From PALSA-693 sp963834725 (lineage in GTDB: Bacteria > Actinomycetota > Acidimicrobiia > Acidimicrobiales > Palsa-688): a stretch of 64,000 bases of DNA. Below are positions 1-7,975 of this stretch, piece by piece. Position 1 is the stretch's first letter; each line of letters opens with the position of its first letter. Location: NCBI GenBank assembly GCA_963834725.1, contig CAWICN010000001.1:4092001-4156000 (forward strand). The letters are read 5' to 3'. The position numbers were made by a program, and so were the translations under genes. Under the pieces are notes generated by a model. That model saw nothing but the letters and a program-made list of their open reading frames with translations, had not been told where the DNA came from and ran no database searches.

Positions 1-1
1 T

Positions 2-334
2 GGTCGTCGGGCCAGGTCCGAGCAGGTCGCCAAGCGGGTCAACACCGCCACGGAGCTGCTCGGCGGAGGGATGGATGTTATCGATGCCACCCGGAACCTG
101 GCACGGCGATATCGGCTTTCTGAGCGCCAGGCTCGTCGCTACGTGGAACGGGCTCGAGACGAAGGGGCGATGGAAGTTCCCGGACCCAAGGTCGTGTTCA
201 CGGTCAAGCTCTCCGCCGGGCTGGCCCGCCGGGTGCGGCGGGCCGCTCGGGCTACCGGGCAGAGCATCTCTGCTTTGGTGTCGGAGGCGCTGTCGGAGTT
301 CTTGGACCGCCACCTCGGGGATGGCCGTGGTTGA
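2..334 (+). CDS. Ribbon-helix-helix (CopG-like) DNA-binding protein, truncated by the window edge
   Basis: The reading frame is open from base 2, so the start lies outside the window; an internal ATG at 71 is probably not the start. The visible 110 residues have a helix-turn-helix-like stretch (NLARRYRLSERQARRYVERA, from residue 29 of the visible part) and a C-terminal ribbon-helix-helix pattern (FTVKLSAGLARRVRRAAR, then SISALVSEAL). I infer a small transcriptional regulator of the mobile operon it heads. The next ORF overlaps its 3' end by 14 bases, so the genes are probably co-transcribed. Target DNA is unknown. Confidence 0.65.
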   Translation, partial: GRRARSEQVAKRVNTATELLGGGMDVIDATRNLARRYRLSERQARRYVERARDEGAMEVPGPKVVFTVKLSAGLARRVRRAARATGQSISALVSEALSEFLDRHLGDGRG

Positions 335-512
335 GCGTCGGGTGAGCGTCGAGTTCGTCTTCGACCGGGCCGGCGATCAGGTGCTCGCTCACGCCTACCG
401 GGTACTGGTGCCTGAACGCCGGAGCCGAACCACACACAGGAGGGATGTCGATGAGCCCAGCCAGGCGGCCGCGGTCGACGAAGGGGAGCAGCGGCCGGCC
501 CTCGGGGCCTGA
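321..512 (+). CDS. Small overlapping ORF in a recombinase operon, unknown function
   Basis: A 63-codon frame begins at ATG 321 (GTG 327 is also possible) inside the 3' end of the ribbon-helix-helix gene and ends inside the zinc-ribbon gene. The product starts with a compact VSVEFVFDRAGDQVLAHAYRVL segment and ends in a low-complexity Arg/Ala-rich tail. I recall similar tiny overlapping ORFs in actinobacterial recombinase operons, but no function is known to me. The tight overlap on both sides suggests translational coupling. It could also be a chance frame. Confidence 0.4.
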   Translation: MAVVERRVSVEFVFDRAGDQVLAHAYRVLVPERRSRTTHRRDVDEPSQAAAVDEGEQRPALGA

Positions 513-699
513 GGCCAGCGAGCCCGTGCGTAACGTTTCCGTAACGGCAGTCTGTGGGGTGTGCGGCGACCGGCTGCCCGCCGGCCGGGCCCGCCGTTGG
601 TGCTCGGATGCGTGCAGGCAGGCGGCGTTTAGGGTCAGACGAGCCGCGCCGGCGCCGGTCCCGGCCCAGCCGGCCAAGGCGGACATGGTCTATGAGTGC
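451..699 (+). CDS. Zinc-ribbon protein, first exon (interrupted by a group II intron)
   Basis: The start is ATG 451, seven bases after AGGAGG (438-443); the ATG at 445 is too close to that site. The exon has a CxxC...CxxxC zinc-ribbon (CGVCG then WCSDACRQ) and ends at the codons Val-Tyr-Glu-Cys (688-699). The next base begins GTGCG, the usual 5' end of a group II intron. Joining base 699 to base 6050 gives an uninterrupted 146-residue protein in which the Cys codon at the junction completes another CxxC pair (VYEC|PEC). Unspliced, the frame stops at 732. The role is unknown; it precedes and overlaps a serine recombinase, so an accessory DNA-binding role is my inference. Confidence 0.7.
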
Positions 700-1338
700 G
701 TGCGTCACGAACGCGAAGGAGGAGTCATGTAGGAGACCCCTTTGGATGCGGTGCTGTGCAAGGAGATGGAGGTTTGGCCCTCCGGCGCCGGCCTACGGGG
801 GCAGGCGTCAAACCACCCTGAGCTGCGTTGGCTGAAGACCGTCGTGGTGAGCGTCAGGGAAAAGGCGTGGCGCGACCACGTCAGGTGGGGACCAGGAAGA
901 CGTTCCAGAGCGTCGGGGAGGCCGCGAGGCTGAACCGATGTCGCCGTTGACGCGTCGAAATAGATCGGATGGCATCAAAACCGGGGGTTTCGCATTCTCT
1001 CCTGGGATGAGCCTGGCGGATAACCCGTCTACTGGCCAGGTGGTGCCCGGCGTATAGGCGGCGTGAGCCTGGTCTGCTGCTCTTGCACGGAACGTGAGAA
1101 GGCGAGCGTCGATACCGCTGGTCGGTATAAATGGGTGAAGTGCGCCCCCCGGTCACGAGAGGGAGCCTGCCGAGGAGCAACCGAAGGCAGTGAGTACCGA
1201 TGCGACCCTCGCCGGCGGACCGGCCTGTAGTAGCTGCGAAGCGCCTGCTCGCTGGGGTGGGGGCGGAGCGAAGGGGCCGGCTCATCAGGAATGTTGCTTC
1301 GATCAACCGGGCGGTCCCCGGGAGGAAGACAAAGGAAC
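700..1338 (+). ncRNA. Group II intron RNA, 5' domains (I-III region)
   Basis: This 640-base stretch between the intron 5' end and the RT start holds no supportable protein gene; short frames in it look like chance. It is where domains I to III of the ribozyme must lie. I did not fold it and assign no individual helices. An AAAGGAAC ribosome-binding site just before 1339 marks the start of the intron ORF. Confidence 0.6.
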
Positions 1339-2037
1339 ATGCCAGGCCAACAGAACAAGCCTTTCTGTATTCCCAAGCAGTCCGTGTGGGAGGCGTACAG
1401 GCAGGTTGCTGCGAACAAAGGTGCTCCGGGAGTGGACGGCGAGTCCCTGGAGGCGTTCGGGTCGGACTTGCAGAACAATCTCTACAAGATCTGGAACCGG
1501 ATGTCGTCGGGCAGCTACTTCCCGCCCCCGGTGCGGGCAGTGGACATACCCAAGCCGCACGGTGGAGGGACCAGACGTCTAGGCGTGCCCACCATTGCCG
1601 ACAGGGTGGCTCAAACGGTGGTGGCCGACCATCTGGAGGAAAGGGCGGAGCGTATCTTCCACCCCGACTCCTACGGCTATCGGCCGCGCAAGTCGACCCT
1701 TGACGCTGTGGCGACATGCCGGCAGCGGTGCTGGAAGCGCGACTGGATCATCGACCTTGATGTTCAGAAGTTCTTCGACACCGTCCCCTGGGAGCTCATC
1801 GTCAAAGCGGTGGAGGCGGTCACCGACTGCCCGTGGGTCTTGCTGTATGTGAAGCGGTGGCTTGCCGCTCCCATGCAGCTACCAGACGGCACCTTGGTGG
1901 AACGGGACAAGGGAACCCCGCAGGGGTCGGCGGCCTCGCCGATCCTGGCGAATCTGTTCATGCATTTCGCCTTCGACAGGTGGATGGCCCGGAACTTTCC
2001 GACCGTCCAGTTCGAGCGCTTCGCGGACTTATCCTGA
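1339..2037 (+). pseudogene. ltrA: Group II intron reverse transcriptase, N-terminal half (cut at YADD)
   Basis: ATG 1339 follows AAAGGAAC. The translation runs through the RT fingers and palm (GAPGVDGES, FHPDSYGYRP, DLDVQKFFDTV, KGTPQGSAASPILANLF) and reaches FERFAD at 2028. There it leaves the RT frame and stops after two extra codons. The continuation (ADDVICHC) appears at 5399, after the RIT element. The break therefore falls between the two Asp codons that coordinate catalytic metal, so neither half can be an active RT. Precise excision would rejoin the frame. The class resembles CL-type intron RTs. Confidence 0.85.
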
Positions 2038-2054
2038 ATTCGTCATAAGTCGGC
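2023..2054 (+). other. Recombination junction at RIT copy 1, with a palindrome-like 20-bp spacer
   Basis: Between the RT codons and the terminal repeat lies GCGGAC, then TTAT-CCT-GAATTC-GTC-ATAA (2029-2048), then GTCGGC. The outer decamers GCGGACTTAT and ATAAGTCGGC are inverted repeats with one mismatch, around a 12-bp centre. That is the size and symmetry of a tyrosine-recombinase core site. The 20-bp spacer is the exact reverse complement of the spacer at 7970-7989. CATAAG-TCGG-CTTATG (2044-2059) is a second small dyad at the element edge. Confidence 0.7.
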
Positions 2055-2088
2055 TTATGCCGAGAACCGAATTATGCCGAGGATCGGC
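2054..2088 (+). repeat. RIT copy 1 terminal inverted repeat, ritA end
   Basis: The 35-bp repeat begins CTTATGCCGAGAACC and matches the reverse complement of 5365-5399 without mismatch. It contains the submotif GAATTATGCCGA, which recurs inverted at 2138-2150 (TTCGGCATAATTC) and direct at 5314-5326. The element therefore has paired outer and inner sites, presumably bound by its recombinases. Confidence 0.9.
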
Positions 2089-2202
2089 GCAGAGACGGCT
2101 GTTTGACCTGCTCACTGACGGTGTGGGTTGGGGGAAGTTCGGCATAATTCTGGGCACGTGACGGAGGATTCCTCTTTGGGTTCGACCAGAGAGGGGATCA
2201 CC

Positions 2203-3405
2203 GTGAGCAGTCCGAGACCTGTGCGTGTCAGGGGGCCGTTGGCCCCGTTCGCGGTTGGCTTCGAGGAGGACTTGGCCGGCCAGGGCTATAGGTCAGCGAC
2301 CGACCACCTGTATGTGATGGCCCAGTTGAGCCGCTGGATGGGCAGCGAGATGTTGGGCGCGGCGGACCTGTCGCTGTCGGGGATCGAGGAGTTCCTCGGC
2401 TGGAGAGAGGCCAGCGGCTACGTGAGTGCGGTGTCGCCGGTGCGGTTGTCGCGGCTGGTGGACTATCTGGTCTGTGTCGGGGCCGTCGCCGGCTTCGAGA
2501 GCGCCGTTGCCGACACCCCTGTTGAGTCTCTGATCGAGCGTTACAGGTGCTTCCTGCTCCAAGAGAGGGGTTTCCAGACCGACAGCGTCCGGGTCTATGT
2601 CGACGTAGCCCGCCTGTTCTTGTTGTGGTTGTCAACGGACGGTGACCTCGACTTGGAAAAGGCGACCGCGGCGGAAGTGACCCGGTTCGTGCTGGGAGAG
2701 TCTCAGCGCTTGAGGCTCGCTTCGGCCAAGGCGATGACAACCAGGCTGCGGTCGCTGCTGCGGTTTCTGTATGTGCAGGGCCTTACAGCGCTCCCGTTAG
2801 CGGACGCGGTGCCTTCGGTGGCCGGCTGGCGTCTGGCTTCCCTGCCAAAGGCGCTTCCGCCGTCACAGGTTGCTTCGCTGTTGAAGAGTTGCGACCGGCG
2901 GACCAGGATCGGCCGGCGCGATTACGCGGTCCTGATCGTGTTGTCACGCCTGGGGTTGCGGGCCGGGGAAGTCGCCAGACTGCGGCTGGGCGACATCGAC
3001 TGGCGATCCGGTGATCTGCTCGTGCGAGGCAAAGGTGGACGCAGCGACCGGCTGCCACTGCCCGTCGATGTCGGCGAGGCGATTGTCGCCTGGCTGACCC
3101 GGGGCCGGCCAACTTGCCTGAGCATGTCGGTGTTCGTCCGGGTGCGAGCACCGCATCGGGCCCTGACCTCTGGTGGTGTGTCCGCGGTCGTGTGGCACGC
3201 CTGTGAGCGGGGCGGCGTGGACCGAACAGGCGCGCACCGGCTCCGCCATTCTGCCGCGACCGGCATGCTGGCGGCTGGGGGGAGCCTGGATGAGATCGGA
3301 CAAGTACTCCGACATCAGCGCAGGGACACCACCTCGATTTACGCGAAAGTCGACCGGCGGTCCCTGGTGGCGGTGGTCCGCCCGTGGCCGGGAGCACGAC
3401 CGTGA
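2203..3405 (+). CDS. ritA: RIT tyrosine recombinase A
   Basis: GTG 2203 is preferred; the frame is open further upstream to a TTG at 2128 next to the inner repeat. The roughly 400-residue protein has an N-terminal SAM-like core-binding domain (GYRSATDHLYVMAQLSRWM) and a C-terminal catalytic domain. The latter shows the Arg motif (LGLRAGEVARLRL), a Lys hairpin (VRGKGGRSDRL), HRLRHSAATGML (H-x-x-R) and LRHQRRDTTSIYAKVD (His and nucleophile Tyr), so all catalytic residues are visible. Its stop overlaps the ritB GTG start (GTGA at 3402-3405). It should cut and rejoin the element ends together with RitB and RitC. Confidence 0.88.
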   Translation: MSSPRPVRVRGPLAPFAVGFEEDLAGQGYRSATDHLYVMAQLSRWMGSEMLGAADLSLSGIEEFLGWREASGYVSAVSPVRLSRLVDYLVCVGAVAGFESAVADTPVESLIERYRCFLLQERGFQTDSVRVYVDVARLFLLWLSTDGDLDLEKATAAEVTRFVLGESQRLRLASAKAMTTRLRSLLRFLYVQGLTALPLADAVPSVAGWRLASLPKALPPSQVASLLKSCDRRTRIGRRDYAVLIVLSRLGLRAGEVARLRLGDIDWRSGDLLVRGKGGRSDRLPLPVDVGEAIVAWLTRGRPTCLSMSVFVRVRAPHRALTSGGVSAVVWHACERGGVDRTGAHRLRHSAATGMLAAGGSLDEIGQVLRHQRRDTTSIYAKVDRRSLVAVVRPWPGARP

Positions 3406-4326
3406 GCGATCTTCGCGACCACAGCCACGACTATCTCGCCCTGCGTCGAGCGTTGGGTTACAAACTGACCGGAGAAGGCCGTCTCCTCGCCGACCTGGTC
3501 GCCTTCCTCGCTGATGCCGGGGCGTCGACGATCACCACCGCCCTGGCAGTCGCTTGGACCACCAAGGTGACCGGTTCGGCCGCCTATCTAGCCCGGCGGA
3601 TGCGAGTCGCGGCGCTCCTTCGCTCGATACCTCCACGCCCTCGACCCCAACTGCGAGATCCCACCGGCTGACCTGTTCCCCGCCGGCAAACACCGCCCAG
3701 TCCCCTACATCTACTCCGATGACGACGTCGTCGCGTTGATGGCAGCAGCCGCGACGCTTCGCCCGGCGCTACGAGCAGCCACCTTCGAGACCCTGTTCGG
3801 GCTGCTCGCAGCGACAGGCATGCGGGTGAGCGAGGCTATGGCCCTCGACACGGGCGACATCGACTGGCCGGGCCAGGTCTTGACCGTGCGGGAATCGAAA
3901 TACGGCAAGTCCCGCGAGGTCCTCCTGCATCCCAGCACCCTCGACGCGCTCAAGATCTATGAGCGTCAACGAGACCGCCTCGCTCTCCAGCGGCACGCTC
4001 CGAGCTTCTTCGTCTCGACCCGGGGGACCCGACTGTCCCACAACACGGTTCAGCCCACCTTCCGTCAACTGGTGCACCGGGCCGGACTCGAGCAGCCGCC
4101 ACCGTCGCCCCAGCCGAGAATCCATGGGCTCAGGCACTCCTTTGCCGTCGACACCCTGATCGGCTGGTATCGCGACGGCGCCGACGTCGCTGTGCGCATG
4201 CCGCTGCTATCCACCTATCTCGGCCACCACGACCCTCGAGCCACCTACTGGTATGTCTCCGCCGTCCCCGAACTGCTGGCCCTGGCCGCCCGGCGTCTCG
4301 AACCGACCCCAAAGGCCGAGCCATGA
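3402..4326 (+). CDS. ritB: RIT tyrosine recombinase B, with an apparent +1 frameshift
   Basis: It starts at GTG 3402, overlapping the ritA stop. The first part (SDLRDHSHDYLALRRALGYKL) runs in one frame to about 3625. The rest continues one base on (ARYLHALDPNCEIPPADLF) to the TGA at 4326. Catalytic signatures lie in the second part: GMRVSEAMAL, a Lys segment (ESKYGKSREVLL), HGLRHSFAV and LGHHDPRATYWYVS. The shift is near CTC-CTT-CGC (3614-3622); slipping on CTT would rejoin the frames. Copy 2 carries the same shift. It may be programmed frameshifting, or a defect present before duplication. The stop overlaps ritC by ATGA. Confidence 0.75.
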
Positions 4327-5315
4327 CCGCGTTTGCCCCCACCTTGGAAGGCTTCTTCACCCAGCGGCTCATCAACCAGAAACGAGCCAGCAGCCATACC
4401 ATCGCCGCCTACAGAGACACGTTCCGTCTGCTCCTCGGTTTCGCCTCGCAGCGAACCGGGAGGCCGCCGTGCGATCTCGACTTCGACGATCTCGACGCCA
4501 CGCTCATCGGCGCCTTCTTGGACCATCTCGAACGAGACCGTCACAACGCCATCCGAACCCGCAACTCCCGACTGGCGGCCGTCCACTCCCTCTACCGCTA
4601 CGCGGCGCTGGAACACCCCGAACACGCCGCGCTGATCGGACGGGTCCTCGCCATCCCCACCAAACGCGCCGAGCGCACCGACATCGCCTTCCTCGAACCC
4701 GAAGAGATCGACGCCCTGCTCTCCGCTCCCGACCGCGACCGCTGGATCGGGCGGCGCGATCACACCCTGCTGGTGGTCGCCATCCAAACCGGGCTGCGAG
4801 TCTCCGAGCTCACCGGGCTGTGCTGCGGAGACGTTCACCTCGGGCGAGGACCCCACCTCCGTTGTGACGGCAAAGGCCGGAAACAACGGGCCACCCCCCT
4901 GACCGCCCACACCGTCTCCGTGCTGCACTCTTGGCTGACCGAACGCCACAACCAGCCAACAGGACCGCTGTTCCCGACCAGCCGAGGACGCCGCCTCAGC
5001 AGCGACGCGGTCGCCGCCTTGGTGGCCAAGCACACCGCCACCGCCCGACAGGCCTGCCCGACGCTTCAGACCAAGCACGTGACCGTCCACACCCTCAGAC
5101 ACACAGCCGCCATGACCCTCCTCCGAGCCGGGGTCGAAGCCACCGTCATCGCGCTCTGGCTGGGTCACGAAGACGTCGAGACCACCACGAAGATCTACCT
5201 CCACGCCGACATGACCATCAAAGAACGAGCCCTCGCCCGCACCACCCCACCCGGCACCACACCAGGCCGCTACAAGCCCCCCGACCGCCTCCTCGCCTTC
5301 CTCGAAACCCTCTGA
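4323..5315 (+). CDS. ritC: RIT tyrosine recombinase C
   Basis: ATG 4323 overlaps the ritB stop (ATGA). The 330-residue XerC/D-like protein has an N-terminal core-binding domain (RASSHTIAAYRDTFRLLLGFA) and a complete catalytic domain: GLRVSELTGL, a Lys segment (CDGKGRKQRATPL), HTLRHTAAMTLL, and LGHEDVETTTKIYLHAD with the nucleophile Tyr. The stop codon lies inside the inner inverted-repeat motif at 5314-5326, so the coding region runs right up to the element end. It is the most canonical recombinase of the three. Confidence 0.9.
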   Translation: MTAFAPTLEGFFTQRLINQKRASSHTIAAYRDTFRLLLGFASQRTGRPPCDLDFDDLDATLIGAFLDHLERDRHNAIRTRNSRLAAVHSLYRYAALEHPEHAALIGRVLAIPTKRAERTDIAFLEPEEIDALLSAPDRDRWIGRRDHTLLVVAIQTGLRVSELTGLCCGDVHLGRGPHLRCDGKGRKQRATPLTAHTVSVLHSWLTERHNQPTGPLFPTSRGRRLSSDAVAALVAKHTATARQACPTLQTKHVTVHTLRHTAAMTLLRAGVEATVIALWLGHEDVETTTKIYLHADMTIKERALARTTPPGTTPGRYKPPDRLLAFLETL

Positions 5316-5364
5316 ATTATGCCGAACCCACCAACGAGAAGCCCCTACCCCACAAGCCATCCGT

Positions 5365-5399
5365 GCCGATCCTCGGCATAATTCGGTTCTCGGCATAAG
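5365..5399 (+). repeat. RIT copy 1 terminal inverted repeat, ritC end
   Basis: This is the perfect reverse complement of 2054-2088. The last base (G5399) also serves as the first base of the GCG codon that resumes the RT frame (GCG-GAT-GAT, Ala-Asp-Asp). The element edge is therefore flush with the YADD codons. Confidence 0.9.
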
Positions 5400-5962
5400 C
5401 GGATGATGTCATCTGCCATTGTGTGAGCAAGCGGCAAGCCGAGCAGGTGCTTGCCGCTATCGCCGAGCGAATGGGGGAGGTGGGCCTCACACTCCACCCG
5501 GATAAGACCAAGATCGTCTATGCCAAAGACGGCAGGCGCCGGGGGGACCATGAGCACACCAGCTTCACCTTCTTGGGTTACACGTTCCAGGCGCACAAGG
5601 CGCCGGACAGATGGAACGGAGGGTTTCGCTCCTCGTTCCTGCCGGCCATGAGCACCACGGCCAGAAAGGCCAAAGGTGAACAACTGCGTGCCATGCGCAT
5701 CCACCGCCGCGTCAATCTGACCCTCGACGATCTCGCCCGGTGGCTGAACCCCATCGTGCGAGGCTGGATGACATATTACGGCGGGTTCTACCGGTCGGAA
5801 ATGGCCCCCCTCCTGCAGCGCGTCAACACCTACCTGAGGCGCTGGGCTGGCCGGAAATATCGCAGGTTGCGCAGCCACCACCGTTTCCGGCGATGGTGGA
5901 GCGGGCTGATCGATCGACAGCCCGGTCTCTTCGCCCAATGGAAGTGGATCCGCGCGTTCTGA
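5399..5962 (+). pseudogene. ltrA: Group II intron reverse transcriptase, C-terminal half
   Basis: The frame resumes as ADDVICHCVSKRQAEQVL and carries the rest of the palm (LTLHPDKTKIVY, FTFLGYTF). The X/maturase domain follows (LNPIVRGWMTYYGGFYRS, VNTYLRRWAGRKYRRLR), ending at 5962 just before domain V. No HNH motif follows. Alone it has no natural start; GTG 5423 could initiate a fragment holding the maturase domain, which might keep splicing help without RT activity, though that is speculative. It matches the N-terminal half at 1339-2028 in class. Confidence 0.85.
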
Positions 5963-5975
5963 GCGTCGATGAGAA

Positions 5976-6049
5976 GAGCCCGGTGACGGGAGACTGTCAC
6001 GCCGGGATCTGAGGGAGCCGGGGGGTGCGATTCCCCCCGGCCACCCGAC
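5976..6049 (+). ncRNA. Group II intron domains V and VI, 3' splice site
   Basis: Domain V is 5976-6009. It begins GAGCCCGG with the catalytic AGC, pairs through GTGAC/GTCAC around a GGGAGACT loop, and closes GCCGGGATC. Domain VI is a GC-rich hairpin (GCCGGGGGG...CCCCCCGGCC, 6017-6042). A6043 is a plausible branch adenosine seven bases from the 3' end. The intron ends in CCGAC at 6049. The form matches CL/ML-type introns. Confidence 0.8.
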
Positions 6050-6241
6050 CCCGAGTGCGAGGCCCGATATGTGGGCTCTCAGCGCTGCGAGGACTGCAAC
6101 CGCTGGTGTAGGCGTCTGGGGCCTGGGGGGCCGTGTCCCCACTGCGACGAGCTGGTGGTGCTGGACGATTTTCTCCGTCCCGACCAGCTCGCGTCACCAC
6201 CACCACCGCCGGCGAGACAGTCAAGGAAGGACAGACCATGA
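6050..6241 (+). CDS. Zinc-ribbon protein, second exon
   Basis: The frame that fits the first exon starts PECEARYVGSQRC and contains further Cys pairs (CEDCNRWC, CPHCDE). It ends at TGA 6239-6241, overlapping the ATG of the serine recombinase (ATGA). With exon 1 the protein is about 146 residues with at least three Cys-pair modules. It has no start of its own, so it is expressed only if the intron splices, or as read-through feeding the coupled recombinase. DNA or RNA binding is the likely role. Confidence 0.7.
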   Translation, partial: PECEARYVGSQRCEDCNRWCRRLGPGGPCPHCDELVVLDDFLRPDQLASPPPPPARQSRKDRP

Positions 6242-7878
6242 CCACCGCAGCCATTTACGCCCGGGTGTCGGGGCAGCGCCAGAAGGAGGAGCAGACCATC
6301 GGCTCGCAGATCGACGAGTCCAAGGCGGCCGCCGCAGCGTGGGGGCTGGAGGTCCCCGAGGAGTGGGTCTTCACCGACGAGGGTTATACCGGCGCCACCT
6401 TGGTCCGTCCCGCCCTGGAACGACTGCGGGACCTGGCCGCCCAGGTGCCGGTGGACGTGGTGATCTGCCTGTCGCCTGACCGTCTGGCCCGGAAACTCGC
6501 ATATCAGACGCTGTTGATCGACGAGTTCAACCGGGCCGGCAGCGAGGTCCGCTTCGTCAAGGCCCGCAAGGTCGAGACCCCCGAAGACGAACTGCTGTTG
6601 CAGTTCCAGGGAATGTTCGCAGAATACGAACGGGCTCAGATCGCAGAACGAAGCAGACGTGGCAAGGCTTTTCGCGCTCGCGCCGGTGTTGTCAACGTCT
6701 TGGGCGGTGCCCCTTATCCTTATGGCTATCGCTACATCCGGCGCACCGATGTCTGCGAGGCCCGCTACGAGATCGTCGAAGACCAGGCACAGGTCGTGCG
6801 CGAGATGTTCCGCCGTTACACAGAAGACCAAATGTCGATCGGTGAGCTGGCCCGGTGGCTGACCGGTGAAGGTATCCCGACCCGCACCGGCAAGGACCGC
6901 TGGGACCGCTCGGTCATCTGGGCGATGCTGAAGAACCCCGCCTATGTAGGGCGCGCCGGGTTCTTGAAGACCGGCTTCACCGACCGCCGGCCGGCGATAA
7001 ACCGCAAGGCCCGTCTGCAAGGACGCTCCATCTCACGCCACTACGCCACCTACGACCGCCCCAAAGAAGAATGGATCACCATCGCGGTGCCGGCCATCAT
7101 CGACGAGGACACCTTCAAGGTCGCCGCACGCCGGCTGGTCGACAACCGTCGCTTCGCCTCCAGAAACAGCAAGCAGCTCAGCCTGCTCATGAGATTGGCC
7201 GTCTGCCAGTCCTGCGGCTACGCCTACTATCGCACCTCGACCCGCACCGCCAAACGCAAGATCTACTACTACCGTTGCCTCGGCTCTGACGACTACCGCT
7301 ACCAGGGAGGCCGAGTGTGCGACAACAAACCGGTGCGCGCCGACTACCTCGACGAACTGGTCTGGGGACAGATCACCGCCCTGCTCGCCGATCCCGCCCT
7401 CGTCCAAGCCGAGCTCGACCGGCGGCTCAGCGAACTTCGCGCCGCCAACCCGAGCACCTCCGAGCGCGCCCGACTGGAACGGGACATGGCCCGCGCCACC
7501 AAAGCGATCAACCGGCTCGTCCAGGCCTACCAAGAAGACCTCCTAAACCTGGAGGAGCTACGCGAACGCATGCCCGACCTGCGGGCCAAGCACACCAGCC
7601 TGAAAGCCTCCCTCGACTCGCTCGAGGCGCAGCAGATCGACCGGGAGAGCTACCTCAAGTTTGCCGAGAACCTCGACAGCTTCCTCGTCCGTCTGCGCGA
7701 CAACGCCGACACCGCCGCCGTCGAGGACCGCCAGAAAGTGCTACGCAGCGTGGTCAAAGAAGTCCTCGTCGGACCAGAACGCGTCACCATCCGACACAGC
7801 ATCCCCGTGCGAGACCACCCCTTTCTAAGCCCGGGTTATCCATTGCGTTGGGGGAGTCGCATCGCCGCTGCTCGCTAA
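6238..7878 (+). CDS. Large serine recombinase
   Basis: ATG 6238 follows AAGGAAGG and overlaps the zinc-ribbon stop. The 546-residue protein has the resolvase domain with YARVS (catalytic Ser 11), then a recombinase domain (NPAYVGRAGFLKTGF). A zinc ribbon follows (CQSCGYAYY ... YYYRCLGS ... VCDNKPV), then a coiled coil (about residues 400-500) and a short tail. This is the layout of large serine integrases and transposases that insert and excise circular elements. The last about ten codons run into sequence that also encodes a truncated RT (from 7850), so the natural C-terminus may be slightly altered. It probably drives the element headed by the ribbon-helix-helix gene. Confidence 0.88.
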   Translation: MTTAAIYARVSGQRQKEEQTIGSQIDESKAAAAAWGLEVPEEWVFTDEGYTGATLVRPALERLRDLAAQVPVDVVICLSPDRLARKLAYQTLLIDEFNRAGSEVRFVKARKVETPEDELLLQFQGMFAEYERAQIAERSRRGKAFRARAGVVNVLGGAPYPYGYRYIRRTDVCEARYEIVEDQAQVVREMFRRYTEDQMSIGELARWLTGEGIPTRTGKDRWDRSVIWAMLKNPAYVGRAGFLKTGFTDRRPAINRKARLQGRSISRHYATYDRPKEEWITIAVPAIIDEDTFKVAARRLVDNRRFASRNSKQLSLLMRLAVCQSCGYAYYRTSTRTAKRKIYYYRCLGSDDYRYQGGRVCDNKPVRADYLDELVWGQITALLADPALVQAELDRRLSELRAANPSTSERARLERDMARATKAINRLVQAYQEDLLNLEELRERMPDLRAKHTSLKASLDSLEAQQIDRESYLKFAENLDSFLVRLRDNADTAAVEDRQKVLRSVVKEVLVGPERVTIRHSIPVRDHPFLSPGYPLRWGSRIAAAR

Positions 7879-7975
7879 CGTTTATCTCCACTACGTCTTG
7901 GACCGGTGGGCCCGGATATGGAGACGCCGGTACGCGCGGGGTGACATGGTCATCGTGCGCTTCGCGGATTTATGA
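7850..7975 (+). pseudogene. Second group II intron RT, short N-side fragment
   Basis: One frame reads GGVASPLLANVYLHYVLDRW and then MVIVRFAD, the RT segment just before YADD, and then hits a stop created by the junction spacer. Everything upstream of this segment is missing; the sequence changes directly into the serine recombinase 3' end at about 7850. This RT differs from the first (LHYVLDRWARIWRRRYARG against MHFAFDRWMARNFPT), so it is a different intron class. It continues at 11340 after RIT copy 2. Confidence 0.8.

Larger units (their letters stand above)
2054..5399 (+). mobile_element. RIT (Recombinase-In-Trio) element, copy 1
   Basis: A 3346-bp element is bounded by perfect 35-bp terminal inverted repeats (2054-2088 and 5365-5399). 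It contains three overlapping tyrosine recombinase genes in one orientation. Three recombinases in tandem with four-base overlaps is the defining layout of RIT elements. Copy 2 (7995-11340, opposite orientation) has the same length and the same protein sequences. I noticed one base difference, C at 2108 against G on the matching strand at 11286. It sits in the YADD codons of an intron RT. It carries no cargo gene. Confidence 0.9.
700..6049 (+). mobile_element. Group II intron with an RT ORF, itself carrying a RIT element
   Basis: The 5' end is GTGCG at 700. The 3' end follows a recognisable domain V and domain VI and terminates ...CCACCCGAC at 6049. Removing it restores the zinc-ribbon reading frame exactly, which supports both boundaries. 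The RT resembles the chloroplast-like (CL) class: RT domain plus X/maturase domain, with no HNH endonuclease seen. Length is 5350 bp, of which about 3.37 kb is the inserted RIT element plus its 26-bp junction. Without that the intron would be about 1.98 kb. The insertion lies in the ORF loop (domain IV), so the ribozyme core may still fold, but splicing would need maturase from elsewhere. Confidence 0.8.

Noticed and set aside
4245..5396. A 383-codon minus-strand frame across ritC (and its mirror at 7317-9149)
   Set aside because: It lies antisense to a recombinase with clear catalytic motifs, its translation is Gly/Glu/Val-rich without domain signatures, and its length follows from GC-biased third positions. 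The mirror fuses with unrelated upstream sequence.
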